A DNA stretch of 64,000 nucleotides, from positions 682,001-746,000 of the forward strand of contig NZ_CP097462.1 of NCBI RefSeq assembly GCF_023559245.1. Direction: 5' to 3'. Origin of the DNA: Sphingomonas sp. KRR8. GTDB taxonomy: Bacteria; Pseudomonadota; Alphaproteobacteria; Sphingomonadales; Sphingomonadaceae. This document shows positions 21,311-29,254 of this stretch, in pieces (within the stretch, counting starts at the first letter, position 1; each line of letters starts with the position of its first letter). The notes beneath the pieces are model-generated. The model was not told where the DNA came from. It saw only the letters and a list, made by a program, of their open reading frames with translations, and did not search any database. Both the position numbers and the translations under genes were made by a program.

Positions 21311-21357
21311 CCGGACCAGATGTGCTTGCCCGGTCCGCGCCGCAAGGGCGGGAGTCG

Positions 21358-21762
21358 TCAGGCCGGAGCGGTGAGCGGGAAGCGCGGAATAGCCACATCG
21401 AAGGCTTCGCCATCCTCGTCGACCAATCGGAAGCTACCCTCCATCGATCCCGTCGGCGTGCTCAGCGGGCAGCCCGATACATAGTCGAAGCTCGCACCCG
21501 GTGCGATCAGGGGCATCTCCCCTACTACCCCTTCGCCCCGGACCTCGTGCAGTGCCGCCCTGCCATCGAGGATCCGCCAATGCCGGGAGAGCAACTGCAC
21601 GCTCTTGCCGCCGCCATTCTCCAGCCGAATGTGGTAGGACCAGAACCACCGGCCATTCTCTGGCGCCGACTGTTCGGCGAGATAGGAGACCGCCACCCTT
21701 ACCGTGATGTCGCGGGTCGTCGCCTCGTAGGGAAACAGGACGGCAAGGGCGCTAAAGGACAT
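21358..21762 (-). CDS. apaG: Co2+/Mg2+ efflux protein ApaG
   Basis: 134 residues from MSFSALAVLFPYEATTRDI at 21762, the normal length for ApaG. RWFWSYHIRLENGGGKSVQLLSRHWRILD and SGCPLSTPTGSMEGSF are the conserved fibronectin-III-like core. A far longer in-frame start exists, but it runs back through recO and is a shadow. It starts 7 nt after the recO stop, so it is co-transcribed with uvrC-recO. Biochemical role is uncertain; mutants are linked to cobalt and magnesium sensitivity. Confidence 0.93.
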   Translation of the reverse strand: MSFSALAVLFPYEATTRDITVRVAVSYLAEQSAPENGRWFWSYHIRLENGGGKSVQLLSRHWRILDGRAALHEVRGEGVVGEMPLIAPGASFDYVSGCPLSTPTGSMEGSFRLVDEDGEAFDVAIPRFPLTAPA

Positions 21763-21769
21763 GGTGCCC

Positions 21770-22507
21770 TTATGGCAGGCCCGCCGCCCGCCGCAACCGC
21801 TCGACCAGTCGCGCACGCGTATCATCGAGACCGGCTGACCGCTCGGTGAGTAGGTCGCGCGACAGGAAGTGGCCGGTAAGCGCCAGTCCGTCGATGATGT
21901 CGGGCCAGTCGGCCGCGCCGCCCTCGAGCAGAAATGGCGGTAGGCGCAGAAGCCTGTTCGCATAAGGCTCCGCTTCCGCAGCGCTGATCGCCCTGCCCGA
22001 CCGCGGCGACACGGCCACCAGCTCTTCGCTTCGGCCGCTGACGGCGCAGGCCGCAAGGTCGAGGCCGAAGCCAAGCTCTGCGAGAAGCAGCAGCTCAAAG
22101 CGCACCAGCGCCGCTGCCCAACCCCGGGCAGAGGGTGCGGCCTCGATTGCGTCAAGCAGCCCCGCGAGGGCCTCAAACAGGCGTGGATATGGCTGACGTT
22201 CAGGCAAGGCCGTCGCAGTCAGCGCCGCTGCCCACTCGATTGCCGCCGCGGCCAGTGGTTCGCTCAGCATGGGGCCGCGGCTGCTGGTCAGTTCCACGGT
22301 CACTTGCGGCAACTGCACGTCCGTACGCGCCGTGAGCTCTGCCTCGACGAGATTGCCCGCCATCAGCACCGGACTTAACCGGCGGCCCCGCGCGCCCCGA
22401 ACATAGCCGGTGACCAGGCCCTCGTCGGGGGTCAGCAGCCGCACCACCGCGCCATGCTCACCATGGCTGCGCAATCCAAGGACGATGGCGGCTGTGGTCA
22501 GCCTCAT
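21770..22507 (-). CDS. recO: DNA repair protein RecO
   Basis: 245 residues: N-terminal OB fold starting [21 protein letters not shown] and [19 protein letters not shown], followed by the helical domain. RecO loads RecA with RecR at gaps. The zinc cysteines of some RecO proteins are reduced here: only LAACAVSG is apparent near residue 155. The start overlaps the uvrC stop by 4 nt, and apaG follows closely, making a uvrC-recO-apaG unit. Confidence 0.92.
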   Translation of the reverse strand: MRLTTAAIVLGLRSHGEHGAVVRLLTPDEGLVTGYVRGARGRRLSPVLMAGNLVEAELTARTDVQLPQVTVELTSSRGPMLSEPLAAAAIEWAAALTATALPERQPYPRLFEALAGLLDAIEAAPSARGWAAALVRFELLLLAELGFGLDLAACAVSGRSEELVAVSPRSGRAISAAEAEPYANRLLRLPPFLLEGGAADWPDIIDGLALTGHFLSRDLLTERSAGLDDTRARLVERLRRAAGLP

Positions 22508-24510
22508 CCGTTCGGGTGGAAGTAATCGTACAGCTGACGCGCGGTACCCTTGCTGATGCCGGGTGCCCGCTCAAGGTCCTCCAGCGCCGCACCCTTCACC
22601 GCGCGTGCGGTGCCGAAATGCATCAACAGTGCTCGCTTCCGGTTAGGCCCAATTCCCGGCACCTCGTCCAGCGTGGAGGTGGTCAGGCTCTTGGCCCGCT
22701 TGGCCCGGTGCGTTCCGATCGCAAACCGATGCGCCTCATCCCGCAATCGCTGCAGATAGAATAGCAAGGGCGCATTGACGGGAAGCGTCAGCTCCCGCCC
22801 GTTCGGCAAGTGGAAGACCTCACGCCCCTCGCGGCCATGATGAGGTCCTTTGGCAACCCCGACGACCGGAATGTCGTGGACGCCCGCATTCTCCATGATC
22901 TCCAGCACCGCATTTAACTGACCGCGCCCGCCGTCGATCAGCAGCAGATCCGGCCACTCGCCACTGGCCCGGTCGGGATCATCCTTCTCCAGCCTGGCGA
23001 AGCGCCGCTCCAGCACTTCCTTCATCATGCCGAAGTCGTCGTCCGTCTGGGCCGACTTGATGTTGAACTTGCGATAGCTGTTCTTGCGGAAGCCTTCGGG
23101 GCCGGCAACGATCATCGCTCCAGTCGCATTGGTCCCCATGATGTGGCTGTTGTCATAGACCTCGATCCGCTTTGGAATGTCGGTCAGCTCGAACGTGTCC
23201 GCCAGCTCGCGCAGCAGTTTTGACTGCGTCGTCCCCTCGGCCATCCGCCGCTCCAGCGCCTCCTGCGCGTTGCGGCTCGCCTGCTCGATCAGCTTGCGCC
23301 GGTCCCCCCGCTGGGGCCGTTCGATCAGGACCTTGCGCTCGGCCCGCTCGGACAAGGCTTCGGCGATCAGTTCGGGCTCGGGCAACTCACGGTCGACCAG
23401 CACGCGCTTGGGCGGCGGCATATCTTCGTAGAATTGTACCAGGAAGCTCGCCAGCACCTCCGCCTCCGGCACGTCGGCGGTATGGCTGGGGAAGAAGGCG
23501 CGGTGGCCCCAATTCTGCCCACCACGGATGAAGAACGCCTGGATGCACATCTGTCCCGAGGCGCAAGCGAGGCCGAAGATATCGGCATCGCCCAGACCCT
23601 CGGCGTGAACCGTCTGGCTGCCCTGAATGTAGGTCAGCGCACGCAGCCGATCACGGAAGATCGCCGCCAGCTCATAATCCTGTTTCTCGGCGGCTTCGGC
23701 CATCGACTTGCTCAGTCGAGCCTGAACCCCGGTGGACTTACCTCCCAGGAAATTCTTCGCGTCCTCGACCAGCTCGTCATAGGATGACTGCTCGATGCGG
23801 CCCACGCACGGAGCTGAGCAACGCCGGATTTGATACAGCAGGCAAGGCCGCGACCGGTTCTGGAAAAAGCTGTCGGAACAACTTCTTAGCAGGAACAGCT
23901 TCTGCAGCGCATTAAGTGTTCTCGTGACTGACCCCGCGCTGGCGAACGGTCCGAAATATTGGCCTTTCGCCCGCCGAGCCCCGCGGTGCTTCTGCACGCG
24001 CGGAAATGCATGATCCTCGCGCAAGAGGATGAAAGGAAAGCTTTTGTCGTCCCGCAGCAGGACGTTGTAGGGTGGCCGAAAGCGCTTGATCAGCTGCGCT
24101 TCGAGCAACAGCGCCTCAGCCTCCGTGCGCGTAGTGACGATGGTCATGGAACGGGTCTGGGCCACCATCCGCTGCAGCCGCTTCGAAAGCCTTGTGACCT
24201 GGGTGTAGTTAGTCACCCGCTGCTTCAACGCTCGCGCCTTGCCGACATAGAGAACGTCGCCCTTGGCATCCTGCATTCGGTAGACACCGGGCCGTGCTGG
24301 CAATGTCTTCAGCACATTACGGATCGCCGCCACGCCGGCCTCCAGGTCGGGCGCTTCGCCCCCACCCTGAACAGTGGAGGTCGCCTGCTCCTCGTTGAAG
24401 CGCTCGGCGGCGCGGGGATGATGGGGACGGTCGGCCTTGCTCACACTGGCTGACTTAGGTGATCGCCGCCAACCTTGCGAGAGGGTGAACTTTTGGTTCG
24501 GCAGTGGCAT
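22504..24510 (-). CDS. uvrC: UvrABC system protein C
   Basis: Dual-incision nuclease of nucleotide excision repair, 668 residues. The GIY-YIG domain is seen in [20 protein letters not shown] (about 73-92). A UVR motif follows around 245-280, then the RNase H-like half with [20 protein letters not shown] and [13 protein letters not shown]-terminal helix-hairpin-helix repeats include [17 protein letters not shown]. The N-terminus before residue 55 is unconserved, so GTG at 24444 (SKADRPHHP) is an equally plausible start. Divergent from the TonB-like gene. Confidence 0.95.
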   Translation of the reverse strand: MPLPNQKFTLSQGWRRSPKSASVSKADRPHHPRAAERFNEEQATSTVQGGGEAPDLEAGVAAIRNVLKTLPARPGVYRMQDAKGDVLYVGKARALKQRVTNYTQVTRLSKRLQRMVAQTRSMTIVTTRTEAEALLLEAQLIKRFRPPYNVLLRDDKSFPFILLREDHAFPRVQKHRGARRAKGQYFGPFASAGSVTRTLNALQKLFLLRSCSDSFFQNRSRPCLLYQIRRCSAPCVGRIEQSSYDELVEDAKNFLGGKSTGVQARLSKSMAEAAEKQDYELAAIFRDRLRALTYIQGSQTVHAEGLGDADIFGLACASGQMCIQAFFIRGGQNWGHRAFFPSHTADVPEAEVLASFLVQFYEDMPPPKRVLVDRELPEPELIAEALSERAERKVLIERPQRGDRRKLIEQASRNAQEALERRMAEGTTQSKLLRELADTFELTDIPKRIEVYDNSHIMGTNATGAMIVAGPEGFRKNSYRKFNIKSAQTDDDFGMMKEVLERRFARLEKDDPDRASGEWPDLLLIDGGRGQLNAVLEIMENAGVHDIPVVGVAKGPHHGREGREVFHLPNGRELTLPVNAPLLFYLQRLRDEAHRFAIGTHRAKRAKSLTTSTLDEVPGIGPNRKRALLMHFGTARAVKGAALEDLERAPGISKGTARQLYDYFHPNG

Positions 24511-24541
24511 CCGCCCGCCGCTGCTCTACAAGGCGCCCTCC

Positions 24542-25354
24542 ATGTTCATGTCGCGCGTTTCCACGGTCGATAGCCGCCCCACGAGTATCCGCGAGGCTCT
24601 CCGCATTCCGGCAAGCCGGCGTGCGGTCGGCTGGGCCGTGGCGCTGCTGATCGAAGTGCTGCTGGTGCTTGCCCTGCTGACGCTCGGCCGTGGTCAGTCC
24701 AAGGCGCCCGAACAGCCGCACCTTGTCAGTATCGAGCTCAGCAACGAGAAAACCGACAACCAGCCCGCGCCGCCCGCGGCCGAACAGACCAGCAAGGCCG
24801 CTGCCACAGCGGTGCCCGTTACATTGCCTCCCGCGCCCACGCCGCAGCAGACCAGCTCTCAGCCGGCGCCCAGTTCCGCCGCGCCGCTCCCTGCGCCTGC
24901 CCCGACACCCATCATCGAGTTGCCGAGGGGCTCAATGGCCAACCTCGACATCCGCTCCGTGCCGAGCGCGTCCGCCGCGCCGCGCCGGGCCGCTGGTCCT
25001 CCTTCGCCGGGCTCGTCCAAGGGCGACACTCCGTTGGCCGAGGGTCACGGACCCAATGGTGAGAAGCTTTACGCCGCCGCCTGGTATCGCGAGCCCTATG
25101 ACAGCGAGCTTCGTGGCTATCTGTCGACCGCGCAGCCCGACAGCTTCGCACTCATTGCCTGCAAGACCGTTCCTGACTTCCGGGTCGATAACTGCGTCGG
25201 CCTCGACGAATATCCTTCCAATTCCGGTTTGATGCGCGCGGTGCTTGCCGCTGCCTGGCAGTTCCGGGTGCGCCCTCCCCAGCGCGATAATCAGCTGATG
25301 GTGGGCGAATGGGTGCGCATCCGGATCGACTATTCGCTGATGCGCAAAGGATGA
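24542..25354 (+). CDS. TonB-like proline-rich membrane-anchored protein
   Basis: 270 residues with one N-terminal membrane segment (RAVGWAVALLIEVLLVLALLTL, about 28-49). A long Pro/Ala linker (about 70-135) and a compact C-terminal domain follow. The C-terminal part contains LYAAAWYREPYDSELRGYL and VLAAAWQFRVRPPQRDNQL. The layout is that of TonB or a TonB-like energy transducer, but the typical TonB YP motif is absent and no ExbB/ExbD lies nearby. AAGG precedes ATG 24542 by about 9 bases. ATGA overlap with the GFA gene. Confidence 0.7.
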   Translation: MFMSRVSTVDSRPTSIREALRIPASRRAVGWAVALLIEVLLVLALLTLGRGQSKAPEQPHLVSIELSNEKTDNQPAPPAAEQTSKAAATAVPVTLPPAPTPQQTSSQPAPSSAAPLPAPAPTPIIELPRGSMANLDIRSVPSASAAPRRAAGPPSPGSSKGDTPLAEGHGPNGEKLYAAAWYREPYDSELRGYLSTAQPDSFALIACKTVPDFRVDNCVGLDEYPSNSGLMRAVLAAAWQFRVRPPQRDNQLMVGEWVRIRIDYSLMRKG

Positions 25355-25749
25355 ACGAGCGCACCGCCACCTGCCGCTGCGGCCAGCTTCAAGCTCGCTG
25401 CACGGGCGAGCCGGTGCGCGTGTCCATTTGCCACTGTTTCAATTGCCAGAAACGGTCGGGCAGCAGTTTCGCCGCTCAGGCGCGCTGGCCGGACGATCAG
25501 GTTTGCTGGTCGGGTGAGGCGAAGACCTGGTCGACGACCGGCGATTCCGGCCAGCGTGCCGACTTCCGCTTCTGCCCGGAATGCGGTTCGACCGTCGGCT
25601 ATCAGGCCGAAGGACTTCCCGGGCTGACCGCTATCGCGGTCGGAGCCTTCGCGGACCCGACGTTTCCGCCGCCCGTTTACTCCGTGTATGAAGAACGCAA
25701 GCACGCATGGGTGGCGATCGTCAGTGAGGGCACGGAGCATTACGACTAG
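25351..25749 (+). CDS. GFA family zinc-binding protein
   Basis: 132 residues from MNERTATCRCGQLQARC, whose ATG overlaps the previous stop. Zinc-ligand cysteines typical of the glutathione-dependent formaldehyde-activating fold are visible: C8, C10 and C17, then C27, C29 and C32 in ICHCFNCQKRSG, and FCPECGSTV later. The longer frame from 25309 is not needed. Most family members have no known substrate, and formaldehyde chemistry should not be assumed. Probably co-transcribed with the TonB-like gene. Confidence 0.9.
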   Translation: MNERTATCRCGQLQARCTGEPVRVSICHCFNCQKRSGSSFAAQARWPDDQVCWSGEAKTWSTTGDSGQRADFRFCPECGSTVGYQAEGLPGLTAIAVGAFADPTFPPPVYSVYEERKHAWVAIVSEGTEHYD

Positions 25750-25761
25750 GGTAGCGCGGCG

Positions 25762-26220
25762 ATGAGCGTCGCTTTCCGCCGGGAGAGCGATGACGAGCAT
25801 CTCGAGCCCAGTTTCGAGCTGCCGATCCCGCCCGGCCCCAACCTCGTCACCGCGCGCGGGCTCCAGCAGATCGAGGAACGTGCAGCCGCGCTGGAGGAGC
25901 AGCTTGCCGGTGATCTGCCGGAAGAGCAGCGGAAGAAAGTGCTCCGCGACGCCCGCTACTGGCGGCAGCGCCTGGCCAGCGCCCAGCTTGTGCCCACGCC
26001 CACCGGAGACACCGTCGCAGTCGGCACGCGGGTGACTTTCGAGCGCGACGGCCAGGAACGCACCATCCTGGTCGTCGGACATGACGAAAGCGACCCCGCC
26101 ACCGATCGCGTCTCCTTCCTCGCTCCCCTGGTGCGCGCCATGCTTGGCGCCGAGGAGGGCGACGAGGTGGACTATGCGGGCGGGACGCTCAACGTGCTTA
26201 GCATTGCGCCTGGTCCTTAA
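25762..26220 (+). CDS. GreA/GreB family transcription elongation factor-like protein
   Basis: 152 residues: an N-terminal helical hairpin (about 28-75, VTARGLQQIEERAAALEEQL and EEQRKKVLRDARYWRQRL) plus a C-terminal FKBP-like domain. The latter reads VAVGTRVTFERDGQERTILVVG, then SFLAPLVRAMLGAEEGDEVDY. It thus has the Gre layout but is divergent and slightly short, and the acidic tip residues of the coiled coil are less clear. It may modulate RNA polymerase through the secondary channel. Ends overlapping the racemase gene tail-to-tail by 4 bp. Confidence 0.82.
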   Translation: MSVAFRRESDDEHLEPSFELPIPPGPNLVTARGLQQIEERAAALEEQLAGDLPEEQRKKVLRDARYWRQRLASAQLVPTPTGDTVAVGTRVTFERDGQERTILVVGHDESDPATDRVSFLAPLVRAMLGAEEGDEVDYAGGTLNVLSIAPGP

Positions 26221-26942
26221 GCGGCGACGCGGGCCTGTTCTTCCTGAACGTCGGCCAGCATCCACTGGACAGCAGCGCCGGCGTGGATCGCCGTCGTGTC
26301 GTAGACCGGCAGAACGTTGGCGCGGGTGTCGACCGCCAGCACCAGTTCAGTGCAGCCGAGCACGATCGCCTGAACCTTGAGCTTGCCGAGTTCGGTGATC
26401 AGCGTCTTCAGCTTGCGCTGGCTGTCGCGGACCACGCGGCCACCCGCCAGCTCCTCATAGATGATCCGGTCTACCTCGGTCCGCCACTCGGGCGTGAGCT
26501 CCTGGATCACGATGCCACGCTCCATATAGGGTGCGCGGGCCCATTCCTCCGTCATGGTGAAGCGGGTGCCCAGAAGGGCGACCCGGCTACGGCCGTCGGC
26601 CACGATCCGCGCGGCGGTCGCCTCACGGATGTCGACGACCTCAAGCCCAGTGGCCTTGCTCGCCGCCTCGGCCGACTTGTGCATGGTGTTGGAGGCGAAC
26701 AGCAGGCCTTCGGCCCCCGCCGCCTTCAGACGCTGGGAGGCGTCGACGACGACCTTCTCCGCGCCGGCCCAATCGCCGGTGCGGTGATAACGGGCGTAAT
26801 CATCCTCGAAGTCGAGGCTTTCGAGCACCAGCCGAGCGCTGTGCAGCCCACCGAGCCGCTGCGCGACCTGCCGGTTGATGTGGTCGTAATAGAGTGCGGT
26901 CGAGTTCCAGCTCGCCCCGCCGATGATTCCGAGCTTGCGCAC
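26217..26942 (-). CDS. aspartate/glutamate racemase family protein (YgeA-like)
   Basis: PLP-independent amino acid racemase of 241 residues. The start RKLGIIGGASWNSTALYYDH is typical of the family. The two catalytic positions fall at FASNTMH (Ser84) and VLGCTEL (Cys197). Most relatives have two cysteines, while E. coli YgeA is reported to use Thr83 and Cys197. This protein has Ser at the first site. GTG 26942 was chosen because GGGGAG lies about 9 bases before it. Substrate is not predictable from sequence. Confidence 0.85.
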   Translation of the reverse strand: MRKLGIIGGASWNSTALYYDHINRQVAQRLGGLHSARLVLESLDFEDDYARYHRTGDWAGAEKVVVDASQRLKAAGAEGLLFASNTMHKSAEAASKATGLEVVDIREATAARIVADGRSRVALLGTRFTMTEEWARAPYMERGIVIQELTPEWRTEVDRIIYEELAGGRVVRDSQRKLKTLITELGKLKVQAIVLGCTELVLAVDTRANVLPVYDTTAIHAGAAVQWMLADVQEEQARVAA

Positions 26943-27155
26943 TGTCCCAACTCCCCTGGCCACGCTCCCCGCCTGGCCACCCAAATGTCAGTCGATTCAG
27001 GCTCCTGAGCGGAGCCTCGATGCCACTCTTGTCCCTTAGTCGGCGGGGTCCGGCAAGCTGCGATCGACAATAGTTAACGAGACAACTGTCAGCTGTTGCG
27101 GGGGAGCGACAGACCGTTACGGCTGCGTTCGCCGGTTAACTTCGGAGGACGGACA

Positions 27156-28706
27156 TCAAGCCAGTGCCTTGACGATTTCCTCGACCATCTTCTTGGCGTC
27201 GGACAGCAGCATCATGGTGTTGTCGCGATAGAACAGCTCGTTATCGACGCCGGCATAACCGGCGCCACCCATCGAGCGCTTGATGAAGAGCACGGTGCGC
27301 GCTTTTTCGACGTCCAGCACCGGCATCCCGTAGATGGGTGAGCTCTTGTCCGTCTTCGCGGCGGGGTTGGTGACGTCATTGGCGCCGATCACGAAAGCGA
27401 CATCGGTCTGCGCGAACTCGGAGTTGATGTCCTCGAGCTCGAAGACCTCGTCATAGGGCACGTTCGCTTCGGCCAGCAGCACGTTCATGTGGCCGGGCAT
27501 GCGTCCCGCCACGGGGTGGATGGCGTACTTGACCCGAACCCCCTCCTTCTTGAGCTGGTCGGCCATCTCGCGCAGCACGTGCTGCGCCTGCGCCACCGCC
27601 ATGCCGTAGCCGGGGACGATGATCACCTGGTCGGCCTGCTTCATCAGGAAGGCCGCGTCCTCGGCCGAACCGCGCTTGTAGGGCCGATCGATGACCTCCC
27701 CGCCCCCGCTGCTCGCCGTTGCGCCGAAGCCGCCGGCGATGACCGAGATGAAGCTGCGGTTCATCGCTCGGCACATGATGTAGCTGAGGATCGCGCCCGA
27801 GCTGCCGACCAGTGCGCCCGTGATGATCATCGCGCTGTTGTGGAGTGTGAAGCCCATCGCCGCCGCGGCCCAGCCCGAATAGCTGTTCAGCATCGACACC
27901 ACGACCGGCATGTCGGCGCCGCCGATGGGCACGATCAGCAGGAAGCCGATGGCAAAGGAGAGCGCCATGACGGTGAAGAACACCCACGGCGCCTGATCTT
28001 GGGTGAAGTAGGCGATCAGGCCAAGGATGCCGGCCAGCACCGCGAGATTGATGACGTGCCGGCCCGGCAGGAGGATCGGCGACCCGCTCATGTTGCCGTT
28101 CAACTTGAGGAAGGCGATGACCGAGCCCGAAAAGGTGATCGCACCGATGGCGACGCCGAGCCCGAGCTCGATCCGGCTGACGGGCAGGATGGCGAGGAAG
28201 GACGGGGTCGCGATCGGAGTGATGCGGACGGCGATGCCGAACGCCTCGGGGTTGAGGTAGGCGGCGGCGCCGACCAGCACCGCGGCAAGGCCGACGAGGC
28301 TGTGAAAGGCCGCGACCAGCTGCGGCATCGCCGTCATCTGGATGCGGCGGGCGGTGACAATGCCGATGATGGCGCCGATAGTGATGGCGGCCAGGATTGA
28401 GAGGACCGCTCCCCAATCGGTGATGAACCGTCCTTGAGGACCAACCATGTCGTGGCAAATTGGTCCGCTCGCGATGTCCAAACACCGTTGCGCAACGCGG
28501 TAAGCCGGAACGTGAGTCGCCAACGTAGTCACTACCGCGATCGCCATGCCGATCATGCCGAGGCGGTTGCCGCGCTGGCTGCTGACGGGGCTCGACAGGC
28601 CCCTTAGCGCGAGAATGAAGCAGACGCCCGCGACGAGGTAGGCGAGCAGGGCCCAGCCAGGCTGGGCGTGGGCGGCGGCTTCGGCGGGCACGGCCGGAAG
28701 GGTCAT
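27156..28706 (-). CDS. pntB: NAD(P) transhydrogenase beta subunit PntB
   Basis: Proton-translocating transhydrogenase subunit carrying the NADP-binding dIII domain. 516 residues: about nine membrane segments in the first 330, then dIII with VIIVPGYGMAVAQAQHVLRE (about 371-390), HPVAGRMPGHMNVLLAEA and DVAFVIGANDVTNPAA. Between the second segment and residue 110 there is an unusual loop, VPAYRVAQRCLDIASGPICH, with two cysteines, not seen in the shorter PntB proteins I know. It starts 4 nt after pntAB. Confidence 0.95.
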   Translation of the reverse strand: MTLPAVPAEAAAHAQPGWALLAYLVAGVCFILALRGLSSPVSSQRGNRLGMIGMAIAVVTTLATHVPAYRVAQRCLDIASGPICHDMVGPQGRFITDWGAVLSILAAITIGAIIGIVTARRIQMTAMPQLVAAFHSLVGLAAVLVGAAAYLNPEAFGIAVRITPIATPSFLAILPVSRIELGLGVAIGAITFSGSVIAFLKLNGNMSGSPILLPGRHVINLAVLAGILGLIAYFTQDQAPWVFFTVMALSFAIGFLLIVPIGGADMPVVVSMLNSYSGWAAAAMGFTLHNSAMIITGALVGSSGAILSYIMCRAMNRSFISVIAGGFGATASSGGGEVIDRPYKRGSAEDAAFLMKQADQVIIVPGYGMAVAQAQHVLREMADQLKKEGVRVKYAIHPVAGRMPGHMNVLLAEANVPYDEVFELEDINSEFAQTDVAFVIGANDVTNPAAKTDKSSPIYGMPVLDVEKARTVLFIKRSMGGAGYAGVDNELFYRDNTMMLLSDAKKMVEEIVKALA

Positions 28707-28710
28707 GCGC

Positions 28711-28992
28711 CTAGCGCTCCTTTTTCTTGTACATGGCGAGCATTCGGCTGGTCACCGCGAAGCCGCCGAAGATGTTGATGCTGGCGAGCACCACGCCGAG
28801 CAGCCCCAGCCACTTGGCGACCGGGTTGCCGCTGGCGGCCGCGGCGATCAGCGCGCCGACGATGATGACCGATGAAATGGCGTTGGTGACCGCCATCAGC
28901 GGCGTGTGCAGCGCCGGGGTCACCGACCAGACGACGAAATAGCCCACGCAGCAGGCCAGCACGAAGATCGAGACGATCGAGATCAGGTCCAT
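28711..28992 (-). CDS. pntAB: NAD(P) transhydrogenase alpha2 subunit PntAB
   Basis: 93-residue membrane subunit of the split alpha chain: MDLISIVSIFVLACCVGYFV, then WSVTPALHTPLMAVTNAISS and VIIVGALIAA, LGLLGVVLASINIFGGFAV, ending MYKKKER. HTPLMAVTNAIS is the conserved segment. AGGGAAG lies immediately upstream of ATG 28992. It precedes pntB but is separated from pntAA (32891-34018) by about 4 kb of unrelated genes. Confidence 0.93.
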   Translation of the reverse strand: MDLISIVSIFVLACCVGYFVVWSVTPALHTPLMAVTNAISSVIIVGALIAAAASGNPVAKWLGLLGVVLASINIFGGFAVTSRMLAMYKKKER

Positions 28993-29061
28993 GACTTCCC
29001 TCTTCCTTGCCATCCATCAGAGGGGAAGACGAGCCGCTCGGCAAGAGGCAAGCTGCCGGAC

Positions 29062-29173
29062 GAAGTTTCCATGTTTCCCTGGTTCGACCCATCAAGAGGC
29101 GGCTAAGTCTACAAGTTTGCTTGGTTCGACCCCTCGCGCCCAGGCGAAGTTTCCATGTTTCCCTAGTTAAGCC
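29062..29173. repeat. three-copy imperfect repeat upstream of the EAL protein gene
   Basis: A unit beginning GAAGTTTCCATGTTTCCC is found at 29062 and again at 29146. The first copy continues TGGTTCGACCC and the second TAGTTAAGCC. A shortened copy, AAGTTTGCTTGGTTCGACCC, lies between them at 29113-29132. The spacing is irregular. They occupy the gap between pntAB and the CHASE2 gene. No protein or stem-loop explains them, and a dispersed intergenic element is possible. Confidence 0.6.
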
Positions 29174-29254
29174 TGCCCTCGCTTCACAACACATTGTTAA
29201 CCATCGCAGCCGCAAGCTGCGCCGGACACGAACGGACGGACCCTTGCGAAGCTG

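Noticed and set aside
26999..27017. AGGCTCC/GGAGCCT hairpin between pntB and the racemase
   Set aside because: Perfect 7-bp arms, but no T run on either strand, so it was not called a terminator.
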